Notes: generated by a model not told the origin, from the letters alone. Positions 48,912 to 57,696 are shown, counted from the first letter of the stretch. The stretch: DNA of 64,000 bases from Lactobacillus kalixensis DSM 16043 (GCF_001434335.1 NZ_AZFM01000001.1:1-64000); one strand, 5' to 3'. Numbers and translations: made by a program.

Positions 48912-50000
48912 ATGCAAAAGAAACGAATTCATTATTTAGACATCTTAAGAATCCTAGCCATATTTGGTGTAATTATTATTCACGTGTCGAGTCAGCAACC
49001 TTTCTATGCCAAAAATCTTCATACAGTTTCATGGATGGGTGTGAACTTTTGGGATAGTATTTCAAGATTCAGTGTACCAGTGTTTGTAATGATTTCTGGA
49101 GTACTGTTTCTAGATCCTAGTCGGCAGGTTGATATGCATCGGATATTTAAGAAAAATATTGTCAGGATTATAACTGCTTTTATCTTTTGGGATCTTTTCT
49201 ATGCTTTTTATACTTTGCTGTTTGAGCAATATACACTGAGAACACTTATCAAACAAATCATTAGAGGTTATTCTCATTTGTGGTTCTTACCAATGATTGT
49301 TGGCTTATATTTGATAGTTCCTTTTTTAAGAAAAATCGTTAGCGATCAAAAACTAATGAAGTATTATTTGGTTTTAGCCCTGATCTTTTCGATTTTACTA
49401 CCAACGTTTTATTCAACTTATCATGCATTAGCTAAACATCTTGATTGGCCGCTTGTAGTGCAATTACTAGTTGTGAATCTAGAAAAATTGACCAATCATA
49501 TCTATTTCAGATTTACTTTACAGTTTTCAACGTATTTTGTGGCTGGATATTATTTACATCAAGCTCGCTTTTCTAAAAAAGCTAGAATGACCATTTATCT
49601 ATTAGGCTTAATTGGTCTAGCAGGTGGCTGGGCATTCACCACTTACTTCTCTTTAAAATACAATAAGCCAATTCTGCCTTGGTATCAGTACATGAGTGTG
49701 CCAGTCGCAATGGCTAGTTGCGGCATCTTTGTCGGGATTAGAGAACTAGGTGAGAGGATTAACTGGGAAAAACATGCCGGTGCCGATAAATTCTTGCTCT
49801 TATTATCTAATTTAACCTTTGGGATTTATTTAGTTCATTTTATCTTCGTTAGAATCTTAGCAAATCAGCTGAATTGGTTTGCTTATATCCCTAATACTTT
49901 TATTGCAGTGCCGCTGGCTACAATTGTGATTTTCATTGTTTCAGCAGTCATCATGTATTTCGTAGCGCACATTCCATGGTTTAATAAGCATATAATGTAA
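48912..50000 (+). CDS. acyltransferase 3 family membrane protein
   Basis: A 362-residue integral membrane acyltransferase (about ten spans) with the family opener YLDILRILAIFGVIIIHVSSQ, including the catalytic His in IIIHVS, and SRFSVPVFVMISGVLF. Such enzymes O-acetylate or O-acylate wall polysaccharides, lipoteichoic acid or peptidoglycan. Substrate unknown. Convergent with the Bax inhibitor-like gene across a shared terminator. Confidence 0.87.
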   Translation: MQKKRIHYLDILRILAIFGVIIIHVSSQQPFYAKNLHTVSWMGVNFWDSISRFSVPVFVMISGVLFLDPSRQVDMHRIFKKNIVRIITAFIFWDLFYAFYTLLFEQYTLRTLIKQIIRGYSHLWFLPMIVGLYLIVPFLRKIVSDQKLMKYYLVLALIFSILLPTFYSTYHALAKHLDWPLVVQLLVVNLEKLTNHIYFRFTLQFSTYFVAGYYLHQARFSKKARMTIYLLGLIGLAGGWAFTTYFSLKYNKPILPWYQYMSVPVAMASCGIFVGIRELGERINWEKHAGADKFLLLLSNLTFGIYLVHFIFVRILANQLNWFAYIPNTFIAVPLATIVIFIVSAVIMYFVAHIPWFNKHIM

Positions 50001-50034
50001 AAAAAGACTTCCGATTTTTTCGGAAGTCTTTTTA
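50001..50034. terminator. bidirectional terminator
   Basis: AAAAGACTTCCGA / TCGGAAGTCTTTT stem with A-run and T-run on either side, serving both convergent genes. Confidence 0.93.
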
Positions 50035-50050
50035 AGTAGTTATAATCAAA

Positions 50051-50758
50051 TTAGTTGCGGTTGTCGCTCATACCAAAGATTTGAAGCAAGAACATGAAAA
50101 TGTTGATGAAATCCAAGTACATGTTCAAAGCACCAATAACTGCCAAACCGTTGTCTGAAACTTGATCCCCCATGTTGGAGTAAAGGTTCTTCATGTTTTG
50201 TGCATCATAAGCAGTCAAACCAGTGAAAATGATTACACCAATGAATGAGAAGATGTAGGTAACAGCTGGGCTACGCAAGAACATGTTTACGATCCAAGCA
50301 ACCATGAAGCCGATTAAAGCAGCCCCAAGATAAGCTCCCCAATTGCTGAGGCTACGCTTAGTCATTGTTCCGAATGCAGCCATAGCGACGAAGACTGCTG
50401 CCGCTGAGAGAAAGGCAGTTGTGACTTGAGCTCCAGTGTAGAAGCCAAGAATCATTGCAAACTCAAAGCCATAGATGACCGCCATTATCATTAAGAAAGC
50501 AAATCCTAAACCCGGATTCTTCATTGATTTAAAACTAATTCCCATACTGAGGAAAATTGGAGCTAAGAAGATGATCCACATGGTAGCGGTGTTCATCCCC
50601 ATAATTGCGCTTCTGAATGTGGTCATTGTTAAGTAAGCAGTCGCTGCAGAAACAAGAACAGCAAGTGCCATCACGCCATACATTTTTGATAAAAATCTGT
50701 TTATTGCGCTTATATCTTGAACATGACGACGTTCAGGATTAGATGAAAAATTATCCAT
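50051..50758 (-). CDS. Bax inhibitor-1/YccA family membrane protein
   Basis: A 235-residue protein with seven hydrophobic segments and the family endings TGLTAYDAQNMKNLY and LNMYLDFINIFMFLLQIFG. Bacterial BI-1/TMBIM proteins include Ca2+-leak channels such as BsYetJ and the FtsH modulator YccA. The role here is unknown. Monocistronic on the minus strand. Confidence 0.9.
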   Translation of the reverse strand: MDNFSSNPERRHVQDISAINRFLSKMYGVMALAVLVSAATAYLTMTTFRSAIMGMNTATMWIIFLAPIFLSMGISFKSMKNPGLGFAFLMIMAVIYGFEFAMILGFYTGAQVTTAFLSAAAVFVAMAAFGTMTKRSLSNWGAYLGAALIGFMVAWIVNMFLRSPAVTYIFSFIGVIIFTGLTAYDAQNMKNLYSNMGDQVSDNGLAVIGALNMYLDFINIFMFLLQIFGMSDNRN

Positions 50759-50847
50759 AAAAAAGATCCTTTCTACATTTATCTATCTATCAAAAATATC
50801 ACAAAAGTAGTAAGGATCCAAGTGGTTTGATTTATATTTAGAAATAA

Positions 50848-52224
50848 TTATTTTTTGTTATTATTTGCCCATTTAAGTCCAATTCCAGTAAATCCACTAA
50901 GGATTGAGAAGACTGGTGAAAGAAGGCTAAAGAAAACAAAAGGCAAGAAGGTTAACACTGGTACGCCTAAAGTTGAAGCGGCAAAAGATCCAGCAACACC
51001 CCAAGGAATTAAGTAGTTGATAACACTACCACCATCTTCAAGTGTTCTACTTAAAGCTAAAGGTGATAAGCCCATTTTATCAAAGGCAATTTTGAATGCG
51101 CGACCTGGTAAAATTACTGACAAGTATTGCTCACCAACGAATAAGTTAATTCCAATACCAGAGAGAATTGTGACAGTGATTAAGCTGCCAGGCTTGTGAA
51201 GCTTCTTAACAAGAGGATCCATAGCACTTTGAACAATTTTAAATTTCATAAGCATCCCACCCAATGAAAGAGTAGAGATGATTAGGGCAACTGTTCCCAT
51301 CATGCTAGAAATACCACCACGAGTTAATAGTGCATTAACTGATTTATCAGAAGTTTTAGCAACGAAACCATTCATAATTAAGTCAGTCATACTTTGAATA
51401 GATTCGTTTGGACTTTGAATAAAGATCATGATGCAAGTTAAAACGATGTTTAAGAAAAGAGTTGGAATAGCAGGAATCTTACGCCATGCACAAAAGATCA
51501 TCAAGAGAATTGGTAAGCTTGCCCACCAGCTAATTGAGAAGTTTTGACTCAAAATTCTACTAGTGTGTTCAATCTTGGAAACGTCCATTGAACCGCTGTT
51601 ACCAAGAACCCAGTAGAGGATGAATGAAATAACGAAAGCTGGAATAGTTGACCACATCATGTTCTTAATGTGAGCGAATAATTCACTTTCAGCAACTGCT
51701 GAAGAAAGATTAGTTGAGTCAGAAAGTGGAGACATTTTGTCGCCGAATACTGCTCCTGAAATAATTGCCCCTGCTACTAAAGCTGGATTAGCGTTCATAG
51801 AAACACCAATCCCAAAAAGGGCGATTCCAACTGTTGAAATAGTAGTGAAACCTGAACCGATGGCAGAACCAATAATTGAACAAACAATGAAGACAGATGG
51901 AACGAAAAATTGCCCGTTAATTAATTTGAAGCCCAGAACCATGATGGAAGGGATGATTCCGCCTTTGATCCAAAGCCCGATTAAAGCTCCAATTAAGATA
52001 AAGATAAAGATTGGGATAATAGCAACCCCGATCCCTTCTTTGATCCCATTTTGAATATCTTCCCAACTAGCACCGCGTAACTTGGCCCAGAAGGTAAGAA
52101 AACACACTGTAAATAACACAGGTACTTCTGGAGATAGGCCAAATTTGATTACTGAGAAGCCAAGTATAGCCAAAAGAATAATTAAGATAATGATGGCTTC
52201 AGAGAAGCTGACTTTCTTTTTCAT
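50848..52224 (-). CDS. NhaC-family transporter, T-box controlled (predicted tyrosine uptake)
   Basis: A 458-residue antiporter-fold protein with about 11-12 hydrophobic segments, of the Na+/H+ antiporter NhaC family (AGAIISGAVFGDKMSPLSDSTNL, GLYLSVILPGR-like segment). The ATG at 52224 has GGAGGA six bases upstream; a longer in-frame reading would pass through the T-box and is rejected. Control by a T-box whose specifier is UAC makes tyrosine transport more likely than plain Na+/H+ exchange, matching predictions for other T-box-linked NhaC genes. Confidence 0.8.
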   Translation of the reverse strand: MKKKVSFSEAIIILIILLAILGFSVIKFGLSPEVPVLFTVCFLTFWAKLRGASWEDIQNGIKEGIGVAIIPIFIFILIGALIGLWIKGGIIPSIMVLGFKLINGQFFVPSVFIVCSIIGSAIGSGFTTISTVGIALFGIGVSMNANPALVAGAIISGAVFGDKMSPLSDSTNLSSAVAESELFAHIKNMMWSTIPAFVISFILYWVLGNSGSMDVSKIEHTSRILSQNFSISWWASLPILLMIFCAWRKIPAIPTLFLNIVLTCIMIFIQSPNESIQSMTDLIMNGFVAKTSDKSVNALLTRGGISSMMGTVALIISTLSLGGMLMKFKIVQSAMDPLVKKLHKPGSLITVTILSGIGINLFVGEQYLSVILPGRAFKIAFDKMGLSPLALSRTLEDGGSVINYLIPWGVAGSFAASTLGVPVLTFLPFVFFSLLSPVFSILSGFTGIGLKWANNNKK

Positions 52225-52240
52225 AAAAAATTCCTCCAAA

Positions 52241-52470
52241 TAAAAAATCCCGCTGACAGTATTGTCAACGGGACGATTATAAAACCGTGGTACCACCCAC
52301 ATTATGAGTCTAAGAACTCACACTCTTACAGATGATAACGGTTCTGATTGTTTTCCGAACAAAATAGTAAAGCTGTGTATTTCATCATATCCGCCTGCCT
52401 GGTTCACACTAGCCACCAGTTCTCTGAACTCTGAACGAATTGACTACTTATTGCTTTTGTTGTGCATTAT
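52241..52470 (-). promoter_or_regulatory. T-box riboswitch, probable tyrosine specifier
   Basis: On the minus strand, Stem I carries AGAGAACTGGTGGCTAGTGT and a GATGAA-A-UAC-A specifier loop (UAC at 52379-52377, Tyr). The T-box GGGTGGTACCACGG lies at 52298-52285. A terminator with TCCCG(T/C)TGACA arms and T6 lies at 52273-52241. The UGGU variable base pairs with discriminator A, as in the tRNA-Tyr at 21131. Uncharged tRNA-Tyr should stabilise the antiterminator and switch the gene on. Confidence 0.85.
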
Positions 52471-52497
52471 GATAGCAATATTAAAAAATGAAGTCAA
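52469..52497 (-). promoter_or_regulatory. promoter of T-box transcript
   Basis: On the minus strand TTGACT (52497-52492), a 17-bp spacer and TATCAT (52474-52469). Confidence 0.75.
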
Positions 52498-52591
52498 TAG
52501 TTTTAATGAAAATAAATTAGAGTTTTTATATTAAACCGATCAGAAAAAGTGTGATAAGATTGATACACTAGGCTTTTAGAAAGGATGAAAA

Positions 52592-53086
52592 ATGAAAAAA
52601 GTATTGATAATTGGTAGTCCTGGTAGTGGTAAAAGCACTTTTGCTAGAAAATTGCACAATATTACTAACTTACCAATCATCCATTTAGATATGCTCAATT
52701 GGAATAGTGATAAAACTACAGTTTCAAAAACTGTCTTTGAAAAAAGAATTCAAGCAGCTATATCTGAAAAGCATAATTGGATTATGGATGGAAACTACCT
52801 AGCTACAATGCCAATGCGTTTAAAAAAATGTGATACTATTTTTTTTATGGACTATTCTACAGAAACTTGTTTGTCCGGTGTGCAAAATCGAATCGGAAAA
52901 AAACGACCAGATATGCCTTGGGTTGAAGAAGAATTCGATCCTGAGTTCAAACAATATATCAAAGACTTTCGAAAAATTCGTCGCCCTAATATTTTAGCTT
53001 TATTGAAAGACCAAAATAATAAGACGATCATCATTTTTCATTCACGTGAAGAAGCCAATCGGTATTTGGAAGAGTTGAGAAAATAA
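52592..53086 (+). CDS. P-loop kinase-like protein (FlaR/topology-modulation type)
   Basis: A 164-residue AAA/adenylate-kinase-fold protein. The Walker A GSPGSGKS is at residues 8-15, followed by LPIIHLDMLNW and HNWIMDGNYL, features of the FlaR-like DNA topology modulation group. These proteins are probably nucleoside or small-molecule kinases; the historic name is not evidence of topology control. AGAAAGGATG-like ribosome site before the ATG. Divergent from the T-box unit. Confidence 0.8.
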   Translation: MKKVLIIGSPGSGKSTFARKLHNITNLPIIHLDMLNWNSDKTTVSKTVFEKRIQAAISEKHNWIMDGNYLATMPMRLKKCDTIFFMDYSTETCLSGVQNRIGKKRPDMPWVEEEFDPEFKQYIKDFRKIRRPNILALLKDQNNKTIIIFHSREEANRYLEELRK

Positions 53087-53176
53087 AAATCAAAGTTAGA
53101 AACAAAGTTTAAAAAACTTTAGAATAATGTATATACGATGAACCATTAAGTCAAATTTTTTAAAGGGAAAAATCAC

Positions 53177-54520
53177 ATGCAAAAAAATCAAATTGTTGAA
53201 TTGGAAATAACAGACTTGTCTTACGAGGCAATGGGAGTTGCTCACTACGAAGGGATGACAATCTTCGTTAATAACGCTCTTCCTGGCGAAGTTGTGAAGG
53301 CTAAGATTCTTAAAGTAAAGAAGAATTTTGCTTTCGCTAAGATTGAAAAGATTATTAAAGAAAGTCCAGATCGAATTAACGTTAAGCTGAACCAATGGGT
53401 GCAAACTGGCTTGGCAAGCTTAGCGCATATTAAGTATGCAAAGCAATTAGATTTCAAACGTAATCAAGTGGTGAACTTACTTCAAAAGATTCATATGGAT
53501 GATGTGAAAGTTGATGAAACTTTGGCTAGTCCTGAAGAAATTGGCTACCGCAATAAGGCACAAGTTCCAGTTAGAGAAGTGAATGGACAACTTGAAATCG
53601 GCTTCTTTAGACGTCATTCACATGATTTAGTTCCACTTACTAATTTTTTCACTACCGACCCTGAAATTGATCGAGTTTTAGTGGCTGTGTGTGACATTTT
53701 ACGTAAATATAAGGTTCCAGCATATGATGAAATTCATAATAAAGGTGAAGTTCGTTATTTAGATGTACGTCGCAGTAAAGCAACTGGCGAAATTATGGTG
53801 ATTTTGGTTTGTCTTCACCGTGATTTTCCTGAATTACTTGAAGTAGCCGCTGAAATTAGCCAAATTAAGGGCGTTACCAGCATTATTTTGAATCATAATC
53901 CTAAGAAGACCAATGTGATTTTGGGTAAAAAGGATTATGTTGTCTTTGGTGAGGACCATATTACTGATATGATTGGGGATGTAAAGTTTAGAATTTCTCC
54001 ACAAAGTTTCTTCCAAATTAACTCTTTGCAAACACCACGCTTGTACAATTTGGCAATTGAAAAGGCTGACCTGAAGCCAAGTGATGTGGTGATCGATGCA
54101 TATTCTGGAATTGGGACAATTGGTCTGAGTGTGGCCAAGCATGTTAAGGCTGTGCGCGGGATGGAAATTGTCAAAGATGCGGTTAAAGACGCTAATGCTA
54201 ATGCTAAGCTTAATGGAATCAATAATGCTCAGTATGTGACTGGTAAGGCTGAAGAAATCATGCCACGCTGGGCTAAGGAAGGGCTGAAGACCGACGTAAT
54301 CTTCGTTGATCCACCTAGAAAAGGTTTGACGCCAGAATTTATTGATGCAGCTGTTGAAACTAGTCCTAAGAAGATTGTGTATATTTCATGTAACCCAGCA
54401 ACGCAGGTGAGGGACTTGCAGTTGTTTAAGGAAAAGGGCTACAAGTTCGATGAAGTAGCACCTGTAGATATGTTCCCACAGACTCCGCATGTAGAAAGTG
54501 TAGTTGTTCTTACGAAGTAA
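53177..54520 (+). CDS. rumA: RumA-family 23S rRNA (uracil-C5)-methyltransferase
   Basis: A 447-residue SAM-dependent RNA methyltransferase. The N-terminal TRAM domain is at 1-60. The methyltransferase domain has QFFQINSLQTPRLYN-like RISPQSFFQINS, VIDAYSGIGTIGLSVA (SAM-binding) and the catalytic Cys405 in VYISCNPATQVRD. It makes 5-methyluridine in rRNA. The segment that usually holds Fe-S cysteines between TRAM and catalytic domains (here VKLNQWVQTGLASLAHIK) has none, so the cluster is apparently lost. Product site (U747 or U1939 type) unknown. Confidence 0.9.
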   Translation: MQKNQIVELEITDLSYEAMGVAHYEGMTIFVNNALPGEVVKAKILKVKKNFAFAKIEKIIKESPDRINVKLNQWVQTGLASLAHIKYAKQLDFKRNQVVNLLQKIHMDDVKVDETLASPEEIGYRNKAQVPVREVNGQLEIGFFRRHSHDLVPLTNFFTTDPEIDRVLVAVCDILRKYKVPAYDEIHNKGEVRYLDVRRSKATGEIMVILVCLHRDFPELLEVAAEISQIKGVTSIILNHNPKKTNVILGKKDYVVFGEDHITDMIGDVKFRISPQSFFQINSLQTPRLYNLAIEKADLKPSDVVIDAYSGIGTIGLSVAKHVKAVRGMEIVKDAVKDANANAKLNGINNAQYVTGKAEEIMPRWAKEGLKTDVIFVDPPRKGLTPEFIDAAVETSPKKIVYISCNPATQVRDLQLFKEKGYKFDEVAPVDMFPQTPHVESVVVLTK

Positions 54521-54526
54521 GTACGA

Positions 54527-54694
54527 ATGATTGAAGTTAAAGATAACGAAACTCATATTAAAAAGTTACCAACTTTGTTAGATTGGGATAAATTAATTAA
54601 AAAGATACCAGTAGAAGACGTTGAAATTGATGAGAACGGGCATTATGATTCTAAAAAACATCCAGACTTTCATGATTGGATAGTTAATGGCTAA
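54527..54694 (+). CDS. small acidic protein of unknown function
   Basis: A 55-residue ORF beginning MIEVKDNETHIKKLPTLL and ending in HPDFHDWIVNG, 6 bp after rumA. The codon pattern and acidic/basic alternation look coding. I do not recognise a family; it could be the tail of a broken antitoxin-like gene or a small regulator. No strong ribosome site is seen, so translation may be coupled to rumA. Confidence 0.4.
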   Translation: MIEVKDNETHIKKLPTLLDWDKLIKKIPVEDVEIDENGHYDSKKHPDFHDWIVNG

Positions 54695-54930
54695 CAGATA
54701 CAGACCGTTTGGGGCTTTTTGAATTTATTAAAAAATTGAAGAATCACGAATCAAATTAAAAGTGTGCATATTCCTTTCGAAAAGATTGGAATGTGCATAT
54801 TTTTTTGTCTGGAGAACTACAAATGGCTATCTTGGATTTTACCGAAATGTTGCATGTAAAACGGGAAATTCGGGGTTAAATGTGTACTCAGAGTATAATA
54901 GATGAAAAGGTATACGAGGGAGAGTAAAAA
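54695..54930 (+). terminator. terminator and promoter region before Sel1-repeat gene
   Basis: Arms TGTGCATATTCC (54763-54774) and GGAATGTGCATA (54788-54799), with T7, terminate the rumA unit. Positions 54808-54930 hold a probable promoter (TATAAT at 54895-54900) and a GAGGGAGAG ribosome site for the next gene. Nothing else is recognised. Confidence 0.8.
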
Positions 54931-55527
54931 ATGAACGAAGAAGAAATGGCAAACAAGGCTGATGAATTGCTTAATATCGGCGCTCGAGCTTATCGACAAG
55001 GTAACTATAAAAAGGCAGAAAAATATTATACACAGTCTGCAAATTTAGGGAATCCCCAAGCTGCTTGTAATCTGGGGTACATTTATGCTTATGGTCGGAC
55101 AGAAAATCGCGACCCTGAAAAAGCCTTCTATTATTTCAATTTAGCTGCGATTGATGGTAATGCAAATGCTTCGTACAAGGTAGGTGATGCTTATTATTGG
55201 GGCGATTTTGTTGAAAAACAACCTTTGATAGCATATAAATATTATCAGCAAGCTGAAGCACAGTTGGGATATATGGGGAGTAATGATGATGATATTAAGT
55301 CGGACATTTATTATCGATTGTCATTGTGCTTATATAGAGGGGTTGGAACTGAAAAAGATCTCTTTGCAGCCCTATCGTATATTAATAAGGCACACACCTA
55401 TTCATACTACGACCGAACTCATGATAAGTATAACTGGCAGTCAACGGCTAGAAGAATTAGTGAGTTGAGAACAGCCATTATTAGCGAATTTGATAATGAA
55501 ATAGAAAACGGCACCCAGCCAAAATAG
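54931..55527 (+). CDS. Sel1-like/TPR repeat protein
   Basis: A 198-residue protein of Sel1-like repeats: NYKKAEKYYTQSANLGNPQAACNLGYIYAYG, a second unit with AFYYFNLAAIDGNANASYKVGDAYYWG, and further units to about residue 150. These alpha-alpha hairpins mediate protein-protein contacts. No signal peptide, so cytoplasmic. Partner unknown. Its last codons (NGTQPK, stop) lie in a DNA segment resembling the end of the gene at 60726. Confidence 0.82.
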   Translation: MNEEEMANKADELLNIGARAYRQGNYKKAEKYYTQSANLGNPQAACNLGYIYAYGRTENRDPEKAFYYFNLAAIDGNANASYKVGDAYYWGDFVEKQPLIAYKYYQQAEAQLGYMGSNDDDIKSDIYYRLSLCLYRGVGTEKDLFAALSYINKAHTYSYYDRTHDKYNWQSTARRISELRTAIISEFDNEIENGTQPK

Positions 55528-55543
55528 CTGAATACCGCATAAA

Positions 55544-56767
55544 CTAAATATTTTTAAAACCAGAATCACACATTCCGATTACGAACATAACCACTAATAG
55601 TATCCCTGATATGACAAAGTGAAGAGAGGTTGGTATTGAGTTAGATATAATACCACTTATTCCTAAGCCTAAAGGGCCAGCTAATCCGATTACCATTAGG
55701 TACAAGCTGATAACCTTACCTAAGTTGTCTTGCGCAACCTCACTTTGTAATAGCGTCTGAATCGGCGCATCAATTAATGGAAGCTGGAATCCGGCTAAGA
55801 AATTAATGACGACAAAGATTGTAAAACCAAACCGATTCCCAGGAAGCAAGCCGGAAAGAAGCAAGACGCAACCGATTCCTACAAATCCAATAGCAGTGGG
55901 TAATAGCTTATGAGAAATATTGTTTAGCTTGCCAATCCAAATGCCACTTAGTCCCATTCCCAGAGCAATTGCTACTTCAACTAATGGAGCATCGAATTTT
56001 AGTGATCCATGAAAATGCTCACTGGTCATTAGTGGATAGAGCGCTGTACAAGGTGTAATAATGGCAACTGAGATTGCTTTATAGATAATAACTTTGGATA
56101 AAATAGGTTTGGATAGAATTATTTTTATTCCCTTTTTCAATTCTGAGAAGGGGTTAAAAATAATTTTATTAGATTTTCCTTCATGGAAATGAGTGATTGC
56201 TACTGAAATGATACCTACTATGTTTGCTAGTGCCGATAACAGAAGTATCTTGTCGACTGGCAATATTCCATATAGAATTCCGCCCAAAATAGGTGGAAGA
56301 AATTGATTTAGGGCTTGAAGTGAACTGTTTTGTCCATTGATCGTTAATAGTCTATCCTTAGGAACTAGTTCTGGAATTGAAGACTGAATCGTTGGATTTT
56401 GAACACTAATCGCAATTGCTCGCACTAGTTGAGTGATTAAGATTAATGTGACAGTTAAACTGTTATTGCTAATGTTTGCTTTAAAGAACAAAAGCAAAGT
56501 TATGATTATGCTGATAAGATCGGACAGAATAAGAACTTTCTTTTTACTGATTTGATCAGCTAGTACACCGGCAAAAGGTGAAAATAATGCGATCGGAAGT
56601 AAAGAAATCATTTCCGACAAAGTTAGTATTATGGCGGATTTTGAATCAGCTGTTAGATAAAAAGTAAGACTGTAATTAGCGGTTGCTGAAATCACTGTTG
56701 CTAATCCTTGGCCAACGAATAAACGATAAAAATTGTTAATCCATGCATTTTCTGTATTTGAATACAT
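55544..56767 (-). CDS. MFS transporter, Mef-like efflux pump
   Basis: A 407-residue major facilitator with about 12 spans. Its start (WINNFYRLFVGQGLATVISA, FYLT) and the segment TALYPLMTSEHFHGS resemble the macrolide efflux protein MefA (ALFPLISMEHFNGT). The ATG at 56767 has AAGGAG seven bases upstream. The reading frame stays open to 56884, but that stretch is the attenuator leader. The leader hairpin sequesters the ribosome site and can terminate. A drug-efflux role is inferred from similarity and leader, not shown. Substrate unknown. Confidence 0.82.
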   Translation of the reverse strand: MYSNTENAWINNFYRLFVGQGLATVISATANYSLTFYLTADSKSAIILTLSEMISLLPIALFSPFAGVLADQISKKKVLILSDLISIIITLLLFFKANISNNSLTVTLILITQLVRAIAISVQNPTIQSSIPELVPKDRLLTINGQNSSLQALNQFLPPILGGILYGILPVDKILLLSALANIVGIISVAITHFHEGKSNKIIFNPFSELKKGIKIILSKPILSKVIIYKAISVAIITPCTALYPLMTSEHFHGSLKFDAPLVEVAIALGMGLSGIWIGKLNNISHKLLPTAIGFVGIGCVLLLSGLLPGNRFGFTIFVVINFLAGFQLPLIDAPIQTLLQSEVAQDNLGKVISLYLMVIGLAGPLGLGISGIISNSIPTSLHFVISGILLVVMFVIGMCDSGFKNI

Positions 56768-56884
56768 AAAAAGACTCCTTGCAGTTAAATTTGATAACAT
56801 AACTGCTTGGAGTCTTACTTGTCCAAGGTATACGCGCAATGACATGGTCATTCTTTTTTCGCTATGTTGCTTGCTAGTATACAT
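56767..56884 (-). promoter_or_regulatory. attenuator leader of Mef-like transporter
   Basis: The leader can form a terminator-like hairpin with AGACTCC-AA-GCAGTTA / TAACTGC-AA-GGAGTCT (56816-56772), then T5, which also buries the AAGGAG ribosome site. A competing helix CTTGGA (56827-56822) / TCCAAG (56811-56806) uses part of the same arm. Upstream is an AATGAC/GTCATT hairpin and an in-frame leader ORF with ATGs at 56884, 56851 and 56845 (MTMSLRVYLG). This resembles drug-responsive attenuation of mef/erm-type genes. Confidence 0.65.
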
Positions 56885-56888
56885 GAGC

Positions 56889-56917
56889 TTTATATATTAG
56901 TCAAATTGAAGATTCAA
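56889..56917 (-). promoter_or_regulatory. promoter of Mef-like transporter
   Basis: On the minus strand TTGAAT (56917-56912), a 17-bp spacer and TATAAA (56894-56889). The start point would fall close to the leader ATG at 56884, so that ATG may be leaderless or unused. Confidence 0.65.
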
Positions 56918-57044
56918 CTTAGACTGCACAATGATTGAGACAACATAACCGAACTTTTTCATTGAATCTTCTTTTCACTAAATGCTTAAATATTGATTAT
57001 TTGACGTAATAAAGTACAATATTAAGTACAAGGAGGTGCTGGCT

Positions 57045-57323
57045 ATGACTTTAGCATTAACTCAAAGTGATTTTAGAGCCCACATTAAGAAATATTTAGA
57101 TCAGGTTAATGACGATGATGAAGTAGTTTATGTTGCTCGGTCTAATAGCCGTTCAGTGGCGGTACTTTCTCAGGAAAAACTTTATTGGATGGAAAAGGCA
57201 TTGCAGGTCAGGGAGGATTCTTTAGACTATGCAGTAGCTCGAGATCAATTAATTCAACGCCATGTTTTGCCAGATGATCCAATCGTTGAATCCAATGATG
57301 ATTACTGGGGGCAATTTAAATAA
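57045..57323 (+). CDS. Phd/YefM family antitoxin
   Basis: A 92-residue antitoxin with the Phd/YefM N-terminal DNA-binding fold: LALTQSDFRAHIKKYLDQV, then VVYVARSNSRSVAVLSQEKL. The variable C-terminus should neutralise the toxin. The ATG at 57045 has AGGAGG at 57031-57036; an upstream GTG lies on that site. The stop overlaps the toxin ATG by one base. Paired AGTACAA repeats at 57014-57031 may be its own operator. Confidence 0.85.
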   Translation: MTLALTQSDFRAHIKKYLDQVNDDDEVVYVARSNSRSVAVLSQEKLYWMEKALQVREDSLDYAVARDQLIQRHVLPDDPIVESNDDYWGQFK

Positions 57324-57670
57324 TGGCAAAACTACAATTTAGACCCCGTGCTACTTTTAATGCTGATTTAAAACGATTATGTCGACTTGATCAGACTATT
57401 ATTGATGACGTTCGGGCAGCAATTGATGAATTGTTGGAGAACGGATCTTTGTCTGAGGAATTTGGTGATCATCCACTTAAGCGACGTTTAGCAGGATATC
57501 GAGAGTTTCATGTTCGCGATACTCCTCATGGTGAACAGTCAAATGATACCAATGATGTATTAGTGATCTGGTATAAGGAACGTAATGAGTTAGTAGCTGT
57601 TGGCGTTCGAGTTGGATCACACGATCAATTATTTTCTGGACAAAATAGATCAAAGAGATATCCTAAGTAG
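57323..57670 (+). CDS. YafQ/RelE-family mRNA interferase toxin
   Basis: A 115-residue YafQ-type toxin: FRPRATFNADLKRL, HPLKRRLAGYREFHVRD, DVLVIWYKERNELVAVGVRVGSHDQLF with the catalytic-type histidine in GSHDQLF. It has an extra polar loop (PHGEQSNDTND) before the core strand. It should cleave mRNA on the ribosome when free of antitoxin. Coupled by one-base overlap to the antitoxin gene. Confidence 0.87.
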   Translation: MAKLQFRPRATFNADLKRLCRLDQTIIDDVRAAIDELLENGSLSEEFGDHPLKRRLAGYREFHVRDTPHGEQSNDTNDVLVIWYKERNELVAVGVRVGSHDQLFSGQNRSKRYPK

Positions 57671-57696
57671 TTAATAAACTTTAAATACTAATGGGC

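Noticed and set aside
52225-52302. N-terminal extension of the NhaC-family protein up to 52302.
   Set aside because: The extension would translate the T-box and its terminator; GGAGGA and ATG at 52224 are the proper start.
53096-53404. 102-codon minus-strand ORF over the rumA start.
   Set aside because: Overlaps the conserved TRAM domain coding region on the other strand and has no start signals.
56768-56884. Extended N-terminus of the Mef-like transporter.
   Set aside because: Although open, it encodes the attenuator stems, and the homologous start matches MYSNTENAW at 56767. It is treated as a leader ORF.
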